Positions 35,912-45,205 are shown, numbered from the stretch's first letter. The stretch is DNA of 64,000 nt from Agarilytica rhodophyticola (GCF_002157225.2 NZ_CP020038.1:4122501-4186500); one strand, 5' to 3'. Numbers and translations are program-made. Notes: generated by a model not told the origin, from the letters alone.

Positions 35912-36364
35912 TTAATATTGCTTCCGGTATATATCGAATAGTTGAGATGCCAAATCCTCCATAGTACTTCCTTCATCAGGTTCAAAGCTTACTGCAAGAT
36001 TTTCTAGCATATCCTTAAGAGCATCGGAGGGGCCATCTTAATCATGGTTTAAAGCCCCTACTGTTGGGGCTAAATCCATTTGCTTAATCGTATCTAATAT
36101 TAGCTCTGTGGCTTTCTCTATATTTTCGGCATCTTTTTGATTATTTCTAGTCATACCCTTTAGCCAATGAGAGTTTTTCAATTCACTCATCATTTCTGAA
36201 AAGGTAGCCTCTGGTGCTGCGTCGTTATCTCTATCTTAAGAATGAGAGCACGCAAATAGTTTTGTAATAATAGGGATTATGTTTTCAGAAAATTTTTCAA
36301 AATTTTCCTCATACGTGTAATTGACATTGAAGTTTGCAACGTCATCTATGTCAACCTGTTCACA
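35912..36364 (-). pseudogene. Decayed ORF with two in-frame TAA codons
   Basis: On the minus strand one frame runs from 36364 to a TAA at 35912-35914 (~150 codons), broken only by TAA at 36236-36238 and at 36038-36040. The translated text looks like protein throughout, for example MMSELKNSHWLKGMTRNNQK, TELILDTIKQMDLAP and MEDLASQLFDIYRKQY. No start codon exists in frame before the first stop, so the 5' end is lost or in another frame. Both stops precede GAT, as if a GAA, CAA or AAA codon had mutated. No family is recognised. The longest surviving piece could encode about 51 residues. Confidence 0.55.
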
Positions 36365-37026
36365 CTATAATTTTCTGTTAGGTTTTGTACTTCAAGTCCA
36401 AATAAACGTTTCTGCATCTCAACATCGATTAAGGCACCACTAAAATCAGCGGGATCTAAATCGACATTATCAAAAACAGCACCACGCAAATCAGCACCAT
36501 TAAAATCAGTCCCAATTAACACAGCCTTAGAGAAATCCGCACCGCGTAAGTCGGCATCGATAAACTTTGCATGATTTAAATTTGCGCAACTAAAATCAGC
36601 GCCACGTAGCTGACAAAAGCTGATATCCGCCTTCATCATATGAGCACCGGCAAAACTTACACGATGAAAAATATTATCGATTAACGAGGCACTATTAAAG
36701 TTTGATTCTTCAAAACTGCAGCTACTAATCGTACAATTTTCGATAATAGCTTTTTGATAGTTGGCAGCAGCTGATGAAACATTATCAAACTGACACAAGC
36801 GCATTTTTGCTTTTTCAGCGTTAACATGATCCAGTGCCACCTGAGAAAGTCGACAATTACGCCAGTCAATTTCATGCATATCTGCTTGTTTTAGGTTGGT
36901 GTTTTTAATTGTGAAATCATAAACGCGTAAACAATTAAAATCAGCCCGCAAATAATCACACCCTTCAAGTATTTGTGATCTTATTAGGTGTAATTGTTTA
37001 ATAGCTTGTATAAAGTCTATTGTCAT
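36346..37026 (-). CDS. Pentapeptide-repeat protein
   Basis: 226 aa from the ATG at 37026; a TTG two codons earlier is possible. Degenerate A(D/N)Lxx repeats fill residues ~25-205 and are best in the segment with LRGADFSCANLNHAKF, LRGADFSKAVL and LRGAVFDNVDL. This predicts a right-handed quadrilateral beta-helix. Such proteins include DNA-mimic gyrase protectors and toxin-immunity partners. There is no signal peptide. It lies between two decayed genes, one Imm49-like, so an immunity or protective role is a possibility only. Confidence 0.85.
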   Translation of the reverse strand: MTIDFIQAIKQLHLIRSQILEGCDYLRADFNCLRVYDFTIKNTNLKQADMHEIDWRNCRLSQVALDHVNAEKAKMRLCQFDNVSSAAANYQKAIIENCTISSCSFEESNFNSASLIDNIFHRVSFAGAHMMKADISFCQLRGADFSCANLNHAKFIDADLRGADFSKAVLIGTDFNGADLRGAVFDNVDLDPADFSGALIDVEMQKRLFGLEVQNLTENYSVNRLT

Positions 37027-37079
37027 ATTCAACTTACTCTCTGATAAGTTAAAAAAGATATGAGTTGATTTTTCTCTAT

Positions 37080-37818
37080 CTAAACCAGCACTCCCTCAAC
37101 TAAGTACTTGGGAAGATACCGACATTCGATATCAAAAGTCGTGCCACTGTCATAAGCCATAGCACATAAGCCGACAATTCAATAGGAGATGTACAAATGT
37201 GCCAGATAATTATCACTTGCTTGCCTCGATATAGCGTAATGACCTCGCAAAGCATCACACGCGGCATTAACTATTTTATTTTTCTTTTCAAATAGAACCG
37301 CTTCTGCCAATTGAACTAAAGGTATACCTTTTATACGTCCCCTTTCGGGAAATAATGTCGCTACACAGGCCTCATCTAATGCAACCGTCAACAGTTTTTG
37401 TGCTTCGTTGGGGTCATCGTCAAATACCATTAAGGCTCGGGCTAACGTGATATGATAATGGTTATACGTCCCTTCGAAGTTGTATAGGTGGTAATCGTAC
37501 AGTGTTTTTATTGCCACGCTATCCCTAAGAATTAAAGAAATTCCACAGACTGACAACCAGTGGAGAGCCGCATTAAAGTCACTGGTACCGCCGGGTAAAT
37601 GGAGCTCATACCTGTCTAAACTAAAGTTAGCCGTTTCTGTAGGATTGGCATTACCGCGAATAAACCAGCGCAATATCCGCTGAAAATTTACATACATCAC
37701 GCGCTAGGTTATCAGATTGCTCACAATAGCTTACATCCAATTTATCTGCGTTCAATTTAATGCAATAACACAGGGACTCCGCAAATAAACGAATATATGA
37801 ATAAACAATAATTTTCAC
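37080..37818 (-). pseudogene. Imm49-like immunity gene, frameshifted and with an in-frame TGA
   Basis: A GTG at 37818 with AAAAGGAGT upstream begins a frame with VYSYIRLFAESLCYC that shifts near 37675 into the longest ORF (ATG 37700), which contains DFNAALHWLSVCGISLILRD. The ORF stops at TGA 37179-37181. In the same frame beyond that stop the sequence goes on as IVGLCAMAYDSGTTF and ends RYLPKYLVEGVLV before TAG at 37080. That ending and the middle part resemble Imm49-family immunity proteins. Read together the pieces give about 245 residues. One frameshift and one nonsense codon mean it is probably a pseudogene, unless the sequence has errors. No toxin gene is next to it. Confidence 0.6.
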
Positions 37819-38680
37819 AGGTCTAACTCCTTTTAACCTAAAGCAACAATAGCAAATGATTTTTATATAGATGATTTTCTATATAATTTTTTGAATATTC
37901 AATTCAGCAATAAGTTGGTATAAATATTATTATGAGAATAAATAAACGATATTAAAAACATATACAAAATTACTGCATCACCTATCACCTAATATTTATC
38001 AAAAAGCTTTCGGCGACAAAATTTCCAACGAAATATGATTAACACTGGAAAATACTAAACAAGTTACCATCTTACTAAAAACAAGATAAATAAACAGATT
38101 TTTTACTATGTTTTTTTAATAATTTGACTTATTTCTATGAATTACTAAATATTTCTTATTGTGCAAATATTTCAAAAATTAATTTAGCGACAATGCCTCA
38201 CTTATATTTCAATGGTAAGACATATTTATTGCAGTATTTACTATGAAGTATTCCATATACTAAAAACATAAACTAAATGATTTTGTTAATTATAATTTTC
38301 ATACACCCTTATCAAATATACCTTAATGGTTTCTCTGGTGCTGTATTTGTAAAATCGCCACTATAATTTCACATATACAATGTCATGATAAATAATACTT
38401 TTAACCTGACAGCTCAATATATCGTACTGATATATTGAGCCCTCATCTCTTAACACACAGCGCCATTGTACGAAATAGCTTGATTACAAATTTTTGTATG
38501 CACAAGTGTAGAAAGGAACTCAATGAGAATTCAGCATACGTCATAAAAGCTTACCATAACAATGCTTCTTTATATCCATGCAGGCTAATATGACACACAC
38601 AAATGAAAATGATAAGTGTTTACATTTAGCATCAATTATTTATAATACAGACTAAGAAAACTAGCAATAGAAATATCTTA
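37819..38680. other. AT-rich intergenic region with hairpins
   Basis: About 860 bp, very AT-rich. GCTCAATATATC at 38412-38423 pairs perfectly with 38429-38440 over a 5-base loop. An AT-only hairpin with a T-run lies at 37863-37892. A partial Fur-like stretch (AATGAAAATGATAAG) lies near 38602-38616 before the iron-type regulator. No gene was recognised. Confidence 0.45.
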
Positions 38681-39367
38681 ATGAAGGCAACCAATATTCT
38701 CATTATTGAAGATGACGCAGAACTCAATAAGCAGCTGGGAGATCTTTTACACAGCCAAGGCTATTTAGTTGATCAATGCCAAGATGGTGAAGAGGGCCTT
38801 AGACTAGCCATTGAAAAACAACAGCACCTTATTTTACTTGACGTAATGCTACCTGAGCGTGATGGGTTTTCAGTTTTGAATGTACTCCGAGAATCGCGCC
38901 AAACACCAGTTATTATGTTAACAGCAAAGGGGGCCGAAGAAGAGCGCATAAAAGGATTTACATGTGGAGCTGATGATTATCTAGCAAAACCTTTTAACAC
39001 CACTGAATTACTATTGCGTATTGAAGCCTTATTACGCCGCAGTTACAACGAAGTTAGTAACAGCAAAACCATTTATTTAAATCACGATGGCCTTTATATG
39101 GATCGCCTAAAACAAAAGGCACACATCCATGATGAGACACTGGAACTGACGCCGGTGCAATTTAAGCTGCTATGGATTTTAGTATCGTTAAAGGGAGAAA
39201 CTCTTAGTAAAGCCTACCTGTATCAAGCGGTATTAAATCGTACATTTAGTGCATATGATCGCAGCATAGATATGCATTTGAGCCGAGTTCGCAAAAAACT
39301 TATAAATGCTAATTGGTGTGGGGAACGCCTACAAACAATACATGGGAAAGGCTACCGTTTGGTATGA
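38681..39367 (+). CDS. OmpR-type response regulator (PfeR/PirR-like)
   Basis: 228 aa. The receiver domain has IIEDD, D54 in LILLDVMLPERDG, and LAKPF. A winged-helix DNA-binding domain (~130-228) ends RTIDMHLSRVRKKL-like (here RSIDMHLSRVRKKL) and GKGYRLV. The stop overlaps the kinase start by four bases. With a TonB receptor and Fur box directly downstream it resembles Pseudomonas PfeR-PfeS-PfeA and PirRS-PirA siderophore systems, so it probably activates the receptor gene when the ferric ligand is sensed. Confidence 0.9.
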   Translation: MKATNILIIEDDAELNKQLGDLLHSQGYLVDQCQDGEEGLRLAIEKQQHLILLDVMLPERDGFSVLNVLRESRQTPVIMLTAKGAEEERIKGFTCGADDYLAKPFNTTELLLRIEALLRRSYNEVSNSKTIYLNHDGLYMDRLKQKAHIHDETLELTPVQFKLLWILVSLKGETLSKAYLYQAVLNRTFSAYDRSIDMHLSRVRKKLINANWCGERLQTIHGKGYRLV

Positions 39368-40737
39368 ATCGACGTCTACTATGGAAATTATGCCTAACAA
39401 TTACTATGGGCACCGTCGCCTTATTTTATGTTATTAATGTATTAACATCTCGCACTGAAGAAGGCATGAGTTTTCTCGCAAAAGAAGATCGCAAGCAGCT
39501 AATAAATTGGGGACGCAAAGCAGAAAAACTCTATTTATCAGGTGACTACAAAGCTTTACGTCAGTGGCTAGATACGCTACAAAAACAAGAATCAACTTGG
39601 GCTTCAGTGGTTACATCTGAACTTACCAGCATCGCCGGCAACTCACTAAACGAGCGCTTTCATGAAGGCTTCTGGCTTGGCAGAAGTGTCGATTGGAAGA
39701 TTCATTTGTACTTCCAAGAAAATCCTATTATGGAAGTGACCTTTAATAAAGGCGGCATTAATAACCATGTTAAAAATAAAAACATTCACTTTTTAATACT
39801 ACTACCGCAACGCATGCGACCAGGAATATATTGGGGATACACTAGCGTCGCGTTACAAATCATTTTACCCATGATCCTACTTACTCTACTTTCTATTATC
39901 TTGTATCGTCATATCATGACACCGTTGCAGAAAATGAAGGTTGCGACAAAAGATTTTAGCCAAGGAAAATTTGATGTTCGTGTACGACAATTGCTTGGTA
40001 ATCGTAGTGACGAACTTACCGAACTGGCCAATACTTTTGACCAAATGGCCACGCGTATTGGTGAATTGATTATCAACCAAAGGCAACTAATATCAGACCT
40101 TTCCCATGAACTGAGAACACCGCTGACACGCTTAGATGTTGCACTGGAAAACTTAAATAGTAGTGGTCACATGCAGCCTAAACATAGTGAGAGAATACGA
40201 CGTGAATCGCAGCACATTCGCAAATTAGTTGACGATACATTAACCCTAGCATGGCTTGAAAACGAACGACCAAACTTACATGGGGAAACACTAGACTTAG
40301 TAGACCTCTTGGATGTACTAGTAGAGGATGCGCAATTTGAATTTGCCGACCGTATTCTATCTTCACAGCTACCTAATACTGCGCCTTTATATAACAGCAA
40401 TCACAGAGCAGTGGGGCAAGCGTTGGAAAACATTATTCGCAATGCACTGCGTCACACCCCCGCCGGCAAAGAAGTAAAGGTTGTTCTGCAATCCTCACCT
40501 TCTCATCATACTATCACTATTGATGATCAAGGACCTGGAGTTGCGAAAGAATATCTAAAGTCAATTTTTCGGCCGTTTTTCAAGATAAATACAACGCTCA
40601 ATGATTCTTCTGACAGCTTCGGTCTAGGCCTTGCTCTGGCACAAAGACAATTGGCAGCAGTAGGCGGCCACGTAAAACCAGAGAACCTCACCAAAGGTGG
40701 TTTAAGAATGACTGTTACCTTACCAAGTTCATATTAA
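39364..40737 (+). CDS. Sensor histidine kinase (PfeS-like)
   Basis: 457 aa from the ATG at 39364, which overlaps the regulator stop (ATGA). Membrane helix 1 (~10-28), a periplasmic sensor (~29-160), membrane helix 2 (163-183), HAMP (184-235), HisKA with H248 in LISDLSHELRTPLTRLD, and an HATPase with IDDQGPGV and FGLGLALAQ. The small periplasmic domain and operon position match kinases that sense ferric siderophores. It is the cognate partner of the preceding regulator. Confidence 0.91.
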   Translation: MNRRLLWKLCLTITMGTVALFYVINVLTSRTEEGMSFLAKEDRKQLINWGRKAEKLYLSGDYKALRQWLDTLQKQESTWASVVTSELTSIAGNSLNERFHEGFWLGRSVDWKIHLYFQENPIMEVTFNKGGINNHVKNKNIHFLILLPQRMRPGIYWGYTSVALQIILPMILLTLLSIILYRHIMTPLQKMKVATKDFSQGKFDVRVRQLLGNRSDELTELANTFDQMATRIGELIINQRQLISDLSHELRTPLTRLDVALENLNSSGHMQPKHSERIRRESQHIRKLVDDTLTLAWLENERPNLHGETLDLVDLLDVLVEDAQFEFADRILSSQLPNTAPLYNSNHRAVGQALENIIRNALRHTPAGKEVKVVLQSSPSHHTITIDDQGPGVAKEYLKSIFRPFFKINTTLNDSSDSFGLGLALAQRQLAAVGGHVKPENLTKGGLRMTVTLPSSY

Positions 40738-40790
40738 CCACAGCCCTGCTTGATTGTAACAATTGTAAATTTCCTATGCTTTCCTTTGCA

Positions 40791-40810
40791 AATGATAATA
40801 ATTATCAATT
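40791..40810. promoter_or_regulatory. Fur box upstream of the TonB receptor
   Basis: TGATAATAATTATCA at 40793-40807 is a near-perfect palindrome inside an AATGATAAT-type sequence matching the 19-bp Fur consensus. It lies about 50-70 bp before the receptor start, as expected for iron repression. Confidence 0.8.
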
Positions 40811-40858
40811 TTATTTGATAGCACCATTGTTTGACAGCATTATTGAAGGATAAGCCAT

Positions 40859-42946
40859 ATGCCTAGAGGCCTGAACTCTATATTTTCTAAGAAAATACCC
40901 TACTTTACCCTAGCTAAAGCAATATCTCTTGTACTAATAAGTAACCGAGTTTATGCCGATATAGCTCAAGCTCAAAGCACCGAGCAAAACCATAATATTG
41001 AGACAGTCACCGTGGTGGGGAGTACGACTAACTCGGTGATCACACCAGAGGAATTGAACAAGTACCAGGCCAATGATCTAGCGGATGTATTTCGTTATAT
41101 CCCTTCAGTATCTGTGGGAGGTTCTCTCGGTATTGCCCAGAAAATTTACGTTCGTGGTATGGAAGATACTTTACTTAATATTACAGTAGACGGCGCACTG
41201 CAAACTGGCACACTGTTTCATCATATCGGTCGGGTATCGATTGAGCCTGAGTTGCTAAAGCAAGTAGAGGTACAAGCTGGAGCTGGAGAAGCCACTAGCG
41301 GAGCCGGTGCAATAGGTGGCGCAATACGTTTTCAAACAAAGGATACTGACGACTTACTAGATGAAGGCCAAAACATAGGCGGCTTAATAAAAGCAGGGTA
41401 TTTTAGTAATGACGGCTACAGAGCTAGCACATCAGTTTACGGACGAGTCAATGATAACTGGGGATTATTAGCCTCATACGTCCATGTTGACCGAGACAAT
41501 ATGGAAGATGGCAACGGTAATGAATTGTTCGGGACATCGGCAAAACAAACACTGGCTTTCGTTAAAACTAGTGGCGCCATTGGAGATTTGCAAAAACTGA
41601 CGTTCAGTTACGAGCAGCGTGAGGAAAACGGCGATTTTGGAGCCAGGCCAAACTGGCCAACCTTGGCCAGTGCGCCTCTATTTCCCATAAATGCCAAACG
41701 TCAAACACTAGTGGCCAACCACCATTTTGACTTAAATGATCTTGTTAATTTAAAAACAACTTTCTACAACACCAAGGCCGAGGTGGAACAAGATAGGTTT
41801 GATCGCTGGGGGCTTTACGGTGCAGAAATAAAAACCTTTGGCTTCGATATTCGTAACACCAGTGTTATAGATAAAAATACTATTACTTATGGTATCGACT
41901 ATCGAGATGACTCGGTAGTGAGTCAATACCTGGCTGAGAGTTCGGTATGGATGCCATGGGCATGGAACCCTCAGGTAGGCCGGTTCGAAGAAGAAGGCCA
42001 AGTCCAAGGTGCCTACGTGCAAAACCATTGGCAATACAATAATAATGTATTGATGAGTTTTGGCCTGCGCTACGATCACTATGAGTTAGAACAAATTACC
42101 TACCAAGACGAGACCAGCAGCGACGGTTTCAGCCCTAATATTGGGTTAGTTTACAACCTCCACCCGCAATGGGAATTAACTGTAGGTTACGCGGAAGCTT
42201 TGCGAGGAAAAGAAGTGGGCGACGCCTTTACTCTAGAAAGAGCTACTGACCGTATTTCTTTTACGTCAGAACTTGAAGCAGAAACGGTAGCAAATACTGA
42301 AATGGGTTTACGTTACAACAATGGTAACCTGGATGTTCTTGCCTCTGTATACCATACAGAAATAGATGATGTTATTCTCGATCAACTCGGCCGCGGCCCT
42401 GTACCGCAAGCAGGAACTTATTATGAAAACGTTGGTACACTCGAAACTTACGGTTTTGAGCTTAATGCCAGTTATCAATGGAACAACTTAAGTATCACAG
42501 CTTCATACAGTAATAATGACTCGGAATTAAATAATAATACTGTGGAAGGTTATGAGCATATTGGCTTAGCGAATGCCAGAGGTGATACTTGGAATATAGA
42601 TCTTATATATACAGTTTCAGATACACTAGAATTAGGCTGGAATCTTATTTATGTGGAAGAACTGGCGAATATTGAAGTGCTTCAACGTGCGGTAGAAATT
42701 GGTTGGATAGATACAACACAATACGTCCATAAGCCAACATATAGTACCCATGATGTTTACCTACAATGGTTACCATGGGCAAATGAAAGATTGATTTTTA
42801 ACCTTGCCATACAAAATCTCTTTAATAAGCAGTATCGCGATCACTCAAGTGTTGCAGACTATAATCATATTCCCGGCTGGGAAGGCATTGCAGGATTATA
42901 CGAGGCTGGCAGAGATATTCGATTGTCGAGCTCATTTCGTTTTTAA
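40859..42946 (+). CDS. TonB-dependent receptor, probable ferric-siderophore type
   Basis: 695 aa. A signal peptide (cleaved near NRVYA-D) is followed by a TonB-box-like IETVTVVGS. The plug has DVFRYIPSVSVGG, KIYVRGMEDTLLNITVDG and EVQAGAGEATSGAGAIGGAI. The barrel ends GRDIRLSSSFRF, with the terminal aromatic. AAGGA eight bases before the ATG is the ribosome site. The Fur box and the PfeRS-like pair immediately upstream indicate iron-regulated uptake. The ligand (catecholate siderophore, heme or another) cannot be settled. Confidence 0.9.
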   Translation: MPRGLNSIFSKKIPYFTLAKAISLVLISNRVYADIAQAQSTEQNHNIETVTVVGSTTNSVITPEELNKYQANDLADVFRYIPSVSVGGSLGIAQKIYVRGMEDTLLNITVDGALQTGTLFHHIGRVSIEPELLKQVEVQAGAGEATSGAGAIGGAIRFQTKDTDDLLDEGQNIGGLIKAGYFSNDGYRASTSVYGRVNDNWGLLASYVHVDRDNMEDGNGNELFGTSAKQTLAFVKTSGAIGDLQKLTFSYEQREENGDFGARPNWPTLASAPLFPINAKRQTLVANHHFDLNDLVNLKTTFYNTKAEVEQDRFDRWGLYGAEIKTFGFDIRNTSVIDKNTITYGIDYRDDSVVSQYLAESSVWMPWAWNPQVGRFEEEGQVQGAYVQNHWQYNNNVLMSFGLRYDHYELEQITYQDETSSDGFSPNIGLVYNLHPQWELTVGYAEALRGKEVGDAFTLERATDRISFTSELEAETVANTEMGLRYNNGNLDVLASVYHTEIDDVILDQLGRGPVPQAGTYYENVGTLETYGFELNASYQWNNLSITASYSNNDSELNNNTVEGYEHIGLANARGDTWNIDLIYTVSDTLELGWNLIYVEELANIEVLQRAVEIGWIDTTQYVHKPTYSTHDVYLQWLPWANERLIFNLAIQNLFNKQYRDHSSVADYNHIPGWEGIAGLYEAGRDIRLSSSFRF

Positions 42947-43175
42947 AAACATCGAGCATGCACCTGTTGTAAGGTGAAAAAGTTCAGCGGTAGTGAATGA
43001 ATAACAAATAATATTTAGTTTTCACTATCGCATCTAACTGCTACACCTAACTATCTCACAAAGTTGTTAGGCAAAACTATGCACAGCAGTTCAAACAAGA
43101 TCTAACATAGCCAAGCAAAACATGGCGATCTTATTTGGTTAAAATTAATATAAATGATGAAAATTAGTTAAAAGT

Positions 43176-43733
43176 ATGAAACCTAAAATACGTTTATGGT
43201 GGATATTATCTCATGCTTATTTGGCATGTTTTTTTCTACCAATCACTCTACTTTACACCGCTACAGGCGTGCTTTACTTATTTGATATAAAAGGTGGTGT
43301 AAAAGCGACTTATCAATATGATATCACACTCCAACGCCCCTGGCCTGCATCATCACAAGAAGCAGCTCAATTGATAACACCTTACTTAGATAAAAATAAT
43401 CATCCATCACTACCCGAGGGCTATTATTTCGAACATGAGAGTCATAGTTGGTATGGCTTTAAACAAGAGGTAATTTTATCATCCGATGAAAAAAAAACGC
43501 AGGCTCAATTAGTTATTAGAGAACATGACTTATGGCATCAATTTTTACTCATACACAAAGGCCATGCAGGAAAAATATTTTGGTTTTTCGGCATACTATT
43601 GGGAGTAAGTTTGGCTTTTAGTTTGATAAGTGGTGTGGTACTGGCCTTTAATATTGCCAAATTCAAAAACAATGCTATCTTGTCAATCGCACTAGGACTT
43701 GCCACTTTAGTGTTTATATTTCTCCTAGAGTAG
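43176..43733 (+). CDS. PepSY-associated-like inner membrane protein
   Basis: 185 aa. An N-terminal membrane helix (LACFFLPITLLYTATGVLYL) precedes a periplasmic-type domain of ~100 residues. HQFLLIHKGHAGKIFWFFGI leads into two C-terminal helices. This order is typical of short PepSY-associated TM proteins that accompany TonB siderophore receptors and may act as inner-membrane iron reductases. It follows the receptor by 229 bp on the same strand. The histidines H156/H160-type in the loop could bind heme, but this is inferred. Confidence 0.7.
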   Translation: MKPKIRLWWILSHAYLACFFLPITLLYTATGVLYLFDIKGGVKATYQYDITLQRPWPASSQEAAQLITPYLDKNNHPSLPEGYYFEHESHSWYGFKQEVILSSDEKKTQAQLVIREHDLWHQFLLIHKGHAGKIFWFFGILLGVSLAFSLISGVVLAFNIAKFKNNAILSIALGLATLVFIFLLE

Positions 43734-43763
43734 ATAAGAATAACTTATCTCTAGAGCTTTTTT
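43725..43763 (+). terminator. Intrinsic terminator overlapping the PepSY-like gene stop
   Basis: CTAGAG-TAG-ATAAG at 43725-43738 pairs with CTTAT-CTCTAG at 43744-43754 with a three-base bulge, followed by a run of T from 43758. The stop codon TAG (43731-43733) lies in the bulge. Confidence 0.75.
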
Positions 43764-43783
43764 AAATCATATTAATGACCACA

Positions 43784-44254
43784 TTACTTCGCCGGTGCAT
43801 CATGGAAAGAAGCCCGTTTCCATTTTCCTTGCTGCTTTACCCATAAATGAGTAAAGCGAATATCGACATTAAACGGCTTATCAGCGCTAATCCCTTTTGC
43901 AATATTTCTTCCAGTGACAACAGCGGAATTTTGGTAAATGATAATACTAAGGTCTTCGGTCAGATAACTATCATATTTTAATTGTCCTGACTTTACTGCG
44001 TCCTGACGGCTTCCAATCCATTTTAACCAGCTTGCTTTGTTAAAAGCCTTGTTACCAGAATTGGTATGTAAATACTGTTCAGTTAACAAGTTGTCTAAAG
44101 TTGCAACATCGGCTTGCATAAAAGCCTGATTAAAGTTTTTAATGGCTTGATGCAGTTCAGTCTCTGGATATTTATTTTGAGAATAAACAGGCATTTGTAA
44201 TAAAAATAGAATAATTCCTGCTAGCCATGCAAAGCATTGTGTATATTTTCTCAC
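43784..44254 (-). CDS. Secreted NTF2-like (DUF4440/SnoaL-type) protein
   Basis: 156 aa. A signal peptide (WLAGIILFLLQMPVYS) is followed by a cone-shaped NTF2-like fold pattern: LHQAIKNFNQAFMQADVATLDNLL, then TEQYLHTNSGN, and a C-terminal FTHLWVKQQGKWKRASFHD. Proteins of this type include ketosteroid-isomerase-like enzymes and many unknowns; no catalytic residue can be assigned. It is convergent with the iron-uptake genes. Confidence 0.8.
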   Translation of the reverse strand: MRKYTQCFAWLAGIILFLLQMPVYSQNKYPETELHQAIKNFNQAFMQADVATLDNLLTEQYLHTNSGNKAFNKASWLKWIGSRQDAVKSGQLKYDSYLTEDLSIIIYQNSAVVTGRNIAKGISADKPFNVDIRFTHLWVKQQGKWKRASFHDAPAK

Positions 44255-44296
44255 TGTTAAGCCTATTGAAATTATAAGTTAGAGCACTCGCAAAAA

Positions 44297-44331
44297 GCAT
44301 AGGTTAATTGTACACCATTAAAAACCTATGC
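44297..44331 (-). terminator. Hairpin with T-run on the minus strand
   Basis: GCATAGGTT at 44297-44305 pairs with AACCTATGC at 44323-44331. An A-run at 44292-44296 reads as TTTTT after the hairpin on the minus strand. It could end transcripts coming from the tRNA-Pro repeat region. Confidence 0.4.
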
Positions 44332-44480
44332 CTATAGGCTCTAAATATCACTATTAAACGCTATTAGATAATACAGAGTAGACGTTCTAAACCGTTTACT
44401 CGCGGCAAACGCGTAGATAATCATGTTTTCTCCATGACCTCAAAAATATTAAGCTAAAAGCTAGGGCATAAAGAAAAATG

Positions 44481-45205
44481 ACATCAGATGGCAAAGGACA
44501 AATTTTTATTGGGTCAACCTTATACACTTCTCGCTATCCTGGGCGGCTGCGTTGTATAAAGTCGCTCCAGGCGATTTAATTATCAGTCACTTCCTGTGAC
44601 TGATCCTACGGATTGCCGCGCAACCAAAATCGCTCCAGGCGATTTTAGGAACCGGATCTAAGAACATGTTCGACAGTTCCAGCAGACATAAAAAAAGCCG
44701 TCCTAAAGGACATGAAGAAGAATTGCAAAGAAGGTTGCGGCCGGATTGCATGAGGCGCGTCCTGCGCCTCACCCCATAGCGAGAAGTGTACAAGGGGGCA
44801 CAAAGAAAAACGATGGATTTTGGTATCTGATTAGACGCTTATTGCTGTTCATAGTGCATCTATGAGCAGCAATAAGCAACGACATCAGATGGCAAAGGAC
44901 AAGTTTTTATTGGGTCAACCTTGTACGCTTCTCGCTATCCTGGGCAGCTACGCTGTGTAAAATCGCTCCCGGCGATTTTAGGAACCGGATCTAAGAACAC
45001 GTCCGACAGTTCCAGCAGACATAAAAAAAGCCGTCCTAAAGCACATGAAGAAGAATTGCAAAGAAGGTTGCGGCCGGATTGCATGAGGCGCGTCCTGCGC
45101 CTCACCCTACGGGCAGCTGCGCTGTGTAAAATCGCTCCCGGCGATTTTAGGAACCGGATCTAAGAACACGTTCGACAGTTCCAGCAGACATAAAAAAAGC
45201 CGTCC
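44481..45205. repeat. Three diverged copies of a tRNA-Pro 3'-flank repeat
   Basis: A core beginning AAAATCGCTCC[A/C]GGCGATTTT and continuing through CCGGATCTAAGAACA to AAAAAAAGCCGTCCT starts at 44626, 44959 and 45128 (spacings 333 and 169 bp). Longer flanks are shared by copies 1 and 2: a leader from 44481 and 44882 and a tail with TGAGGCGC-gtcct-GCGCCTCA. Copy 3 runs straight into the tRNA-Pro terminator. In copies 1 and 2 that terminator is cut after its left arm. Each core holds an 8-bp stem (AAAATCGC/GCGATTTT). ORFs predicted across these repeats are not credible. Confidence 0.88.

Noticed and set aside
35912-37260. Stop-codon recoding (read-through of TGA or TAA)
   Set aside because: TAA, TAG and TGA all end intact genes in this window, and no recoding signal was seen; gene decay is simpler.
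35762-38680. Prophage or transposon remnant
   Set aside because: No integrase, transposase, terminal repeats or structural genes were recognised, only decayed immunity-like genes.
44587-45163. Short ORFs across the tRNA-Pro repeat region
   Set aside because: They arise from the repeated non-coding module and have no ribosome sites or protein-like features.
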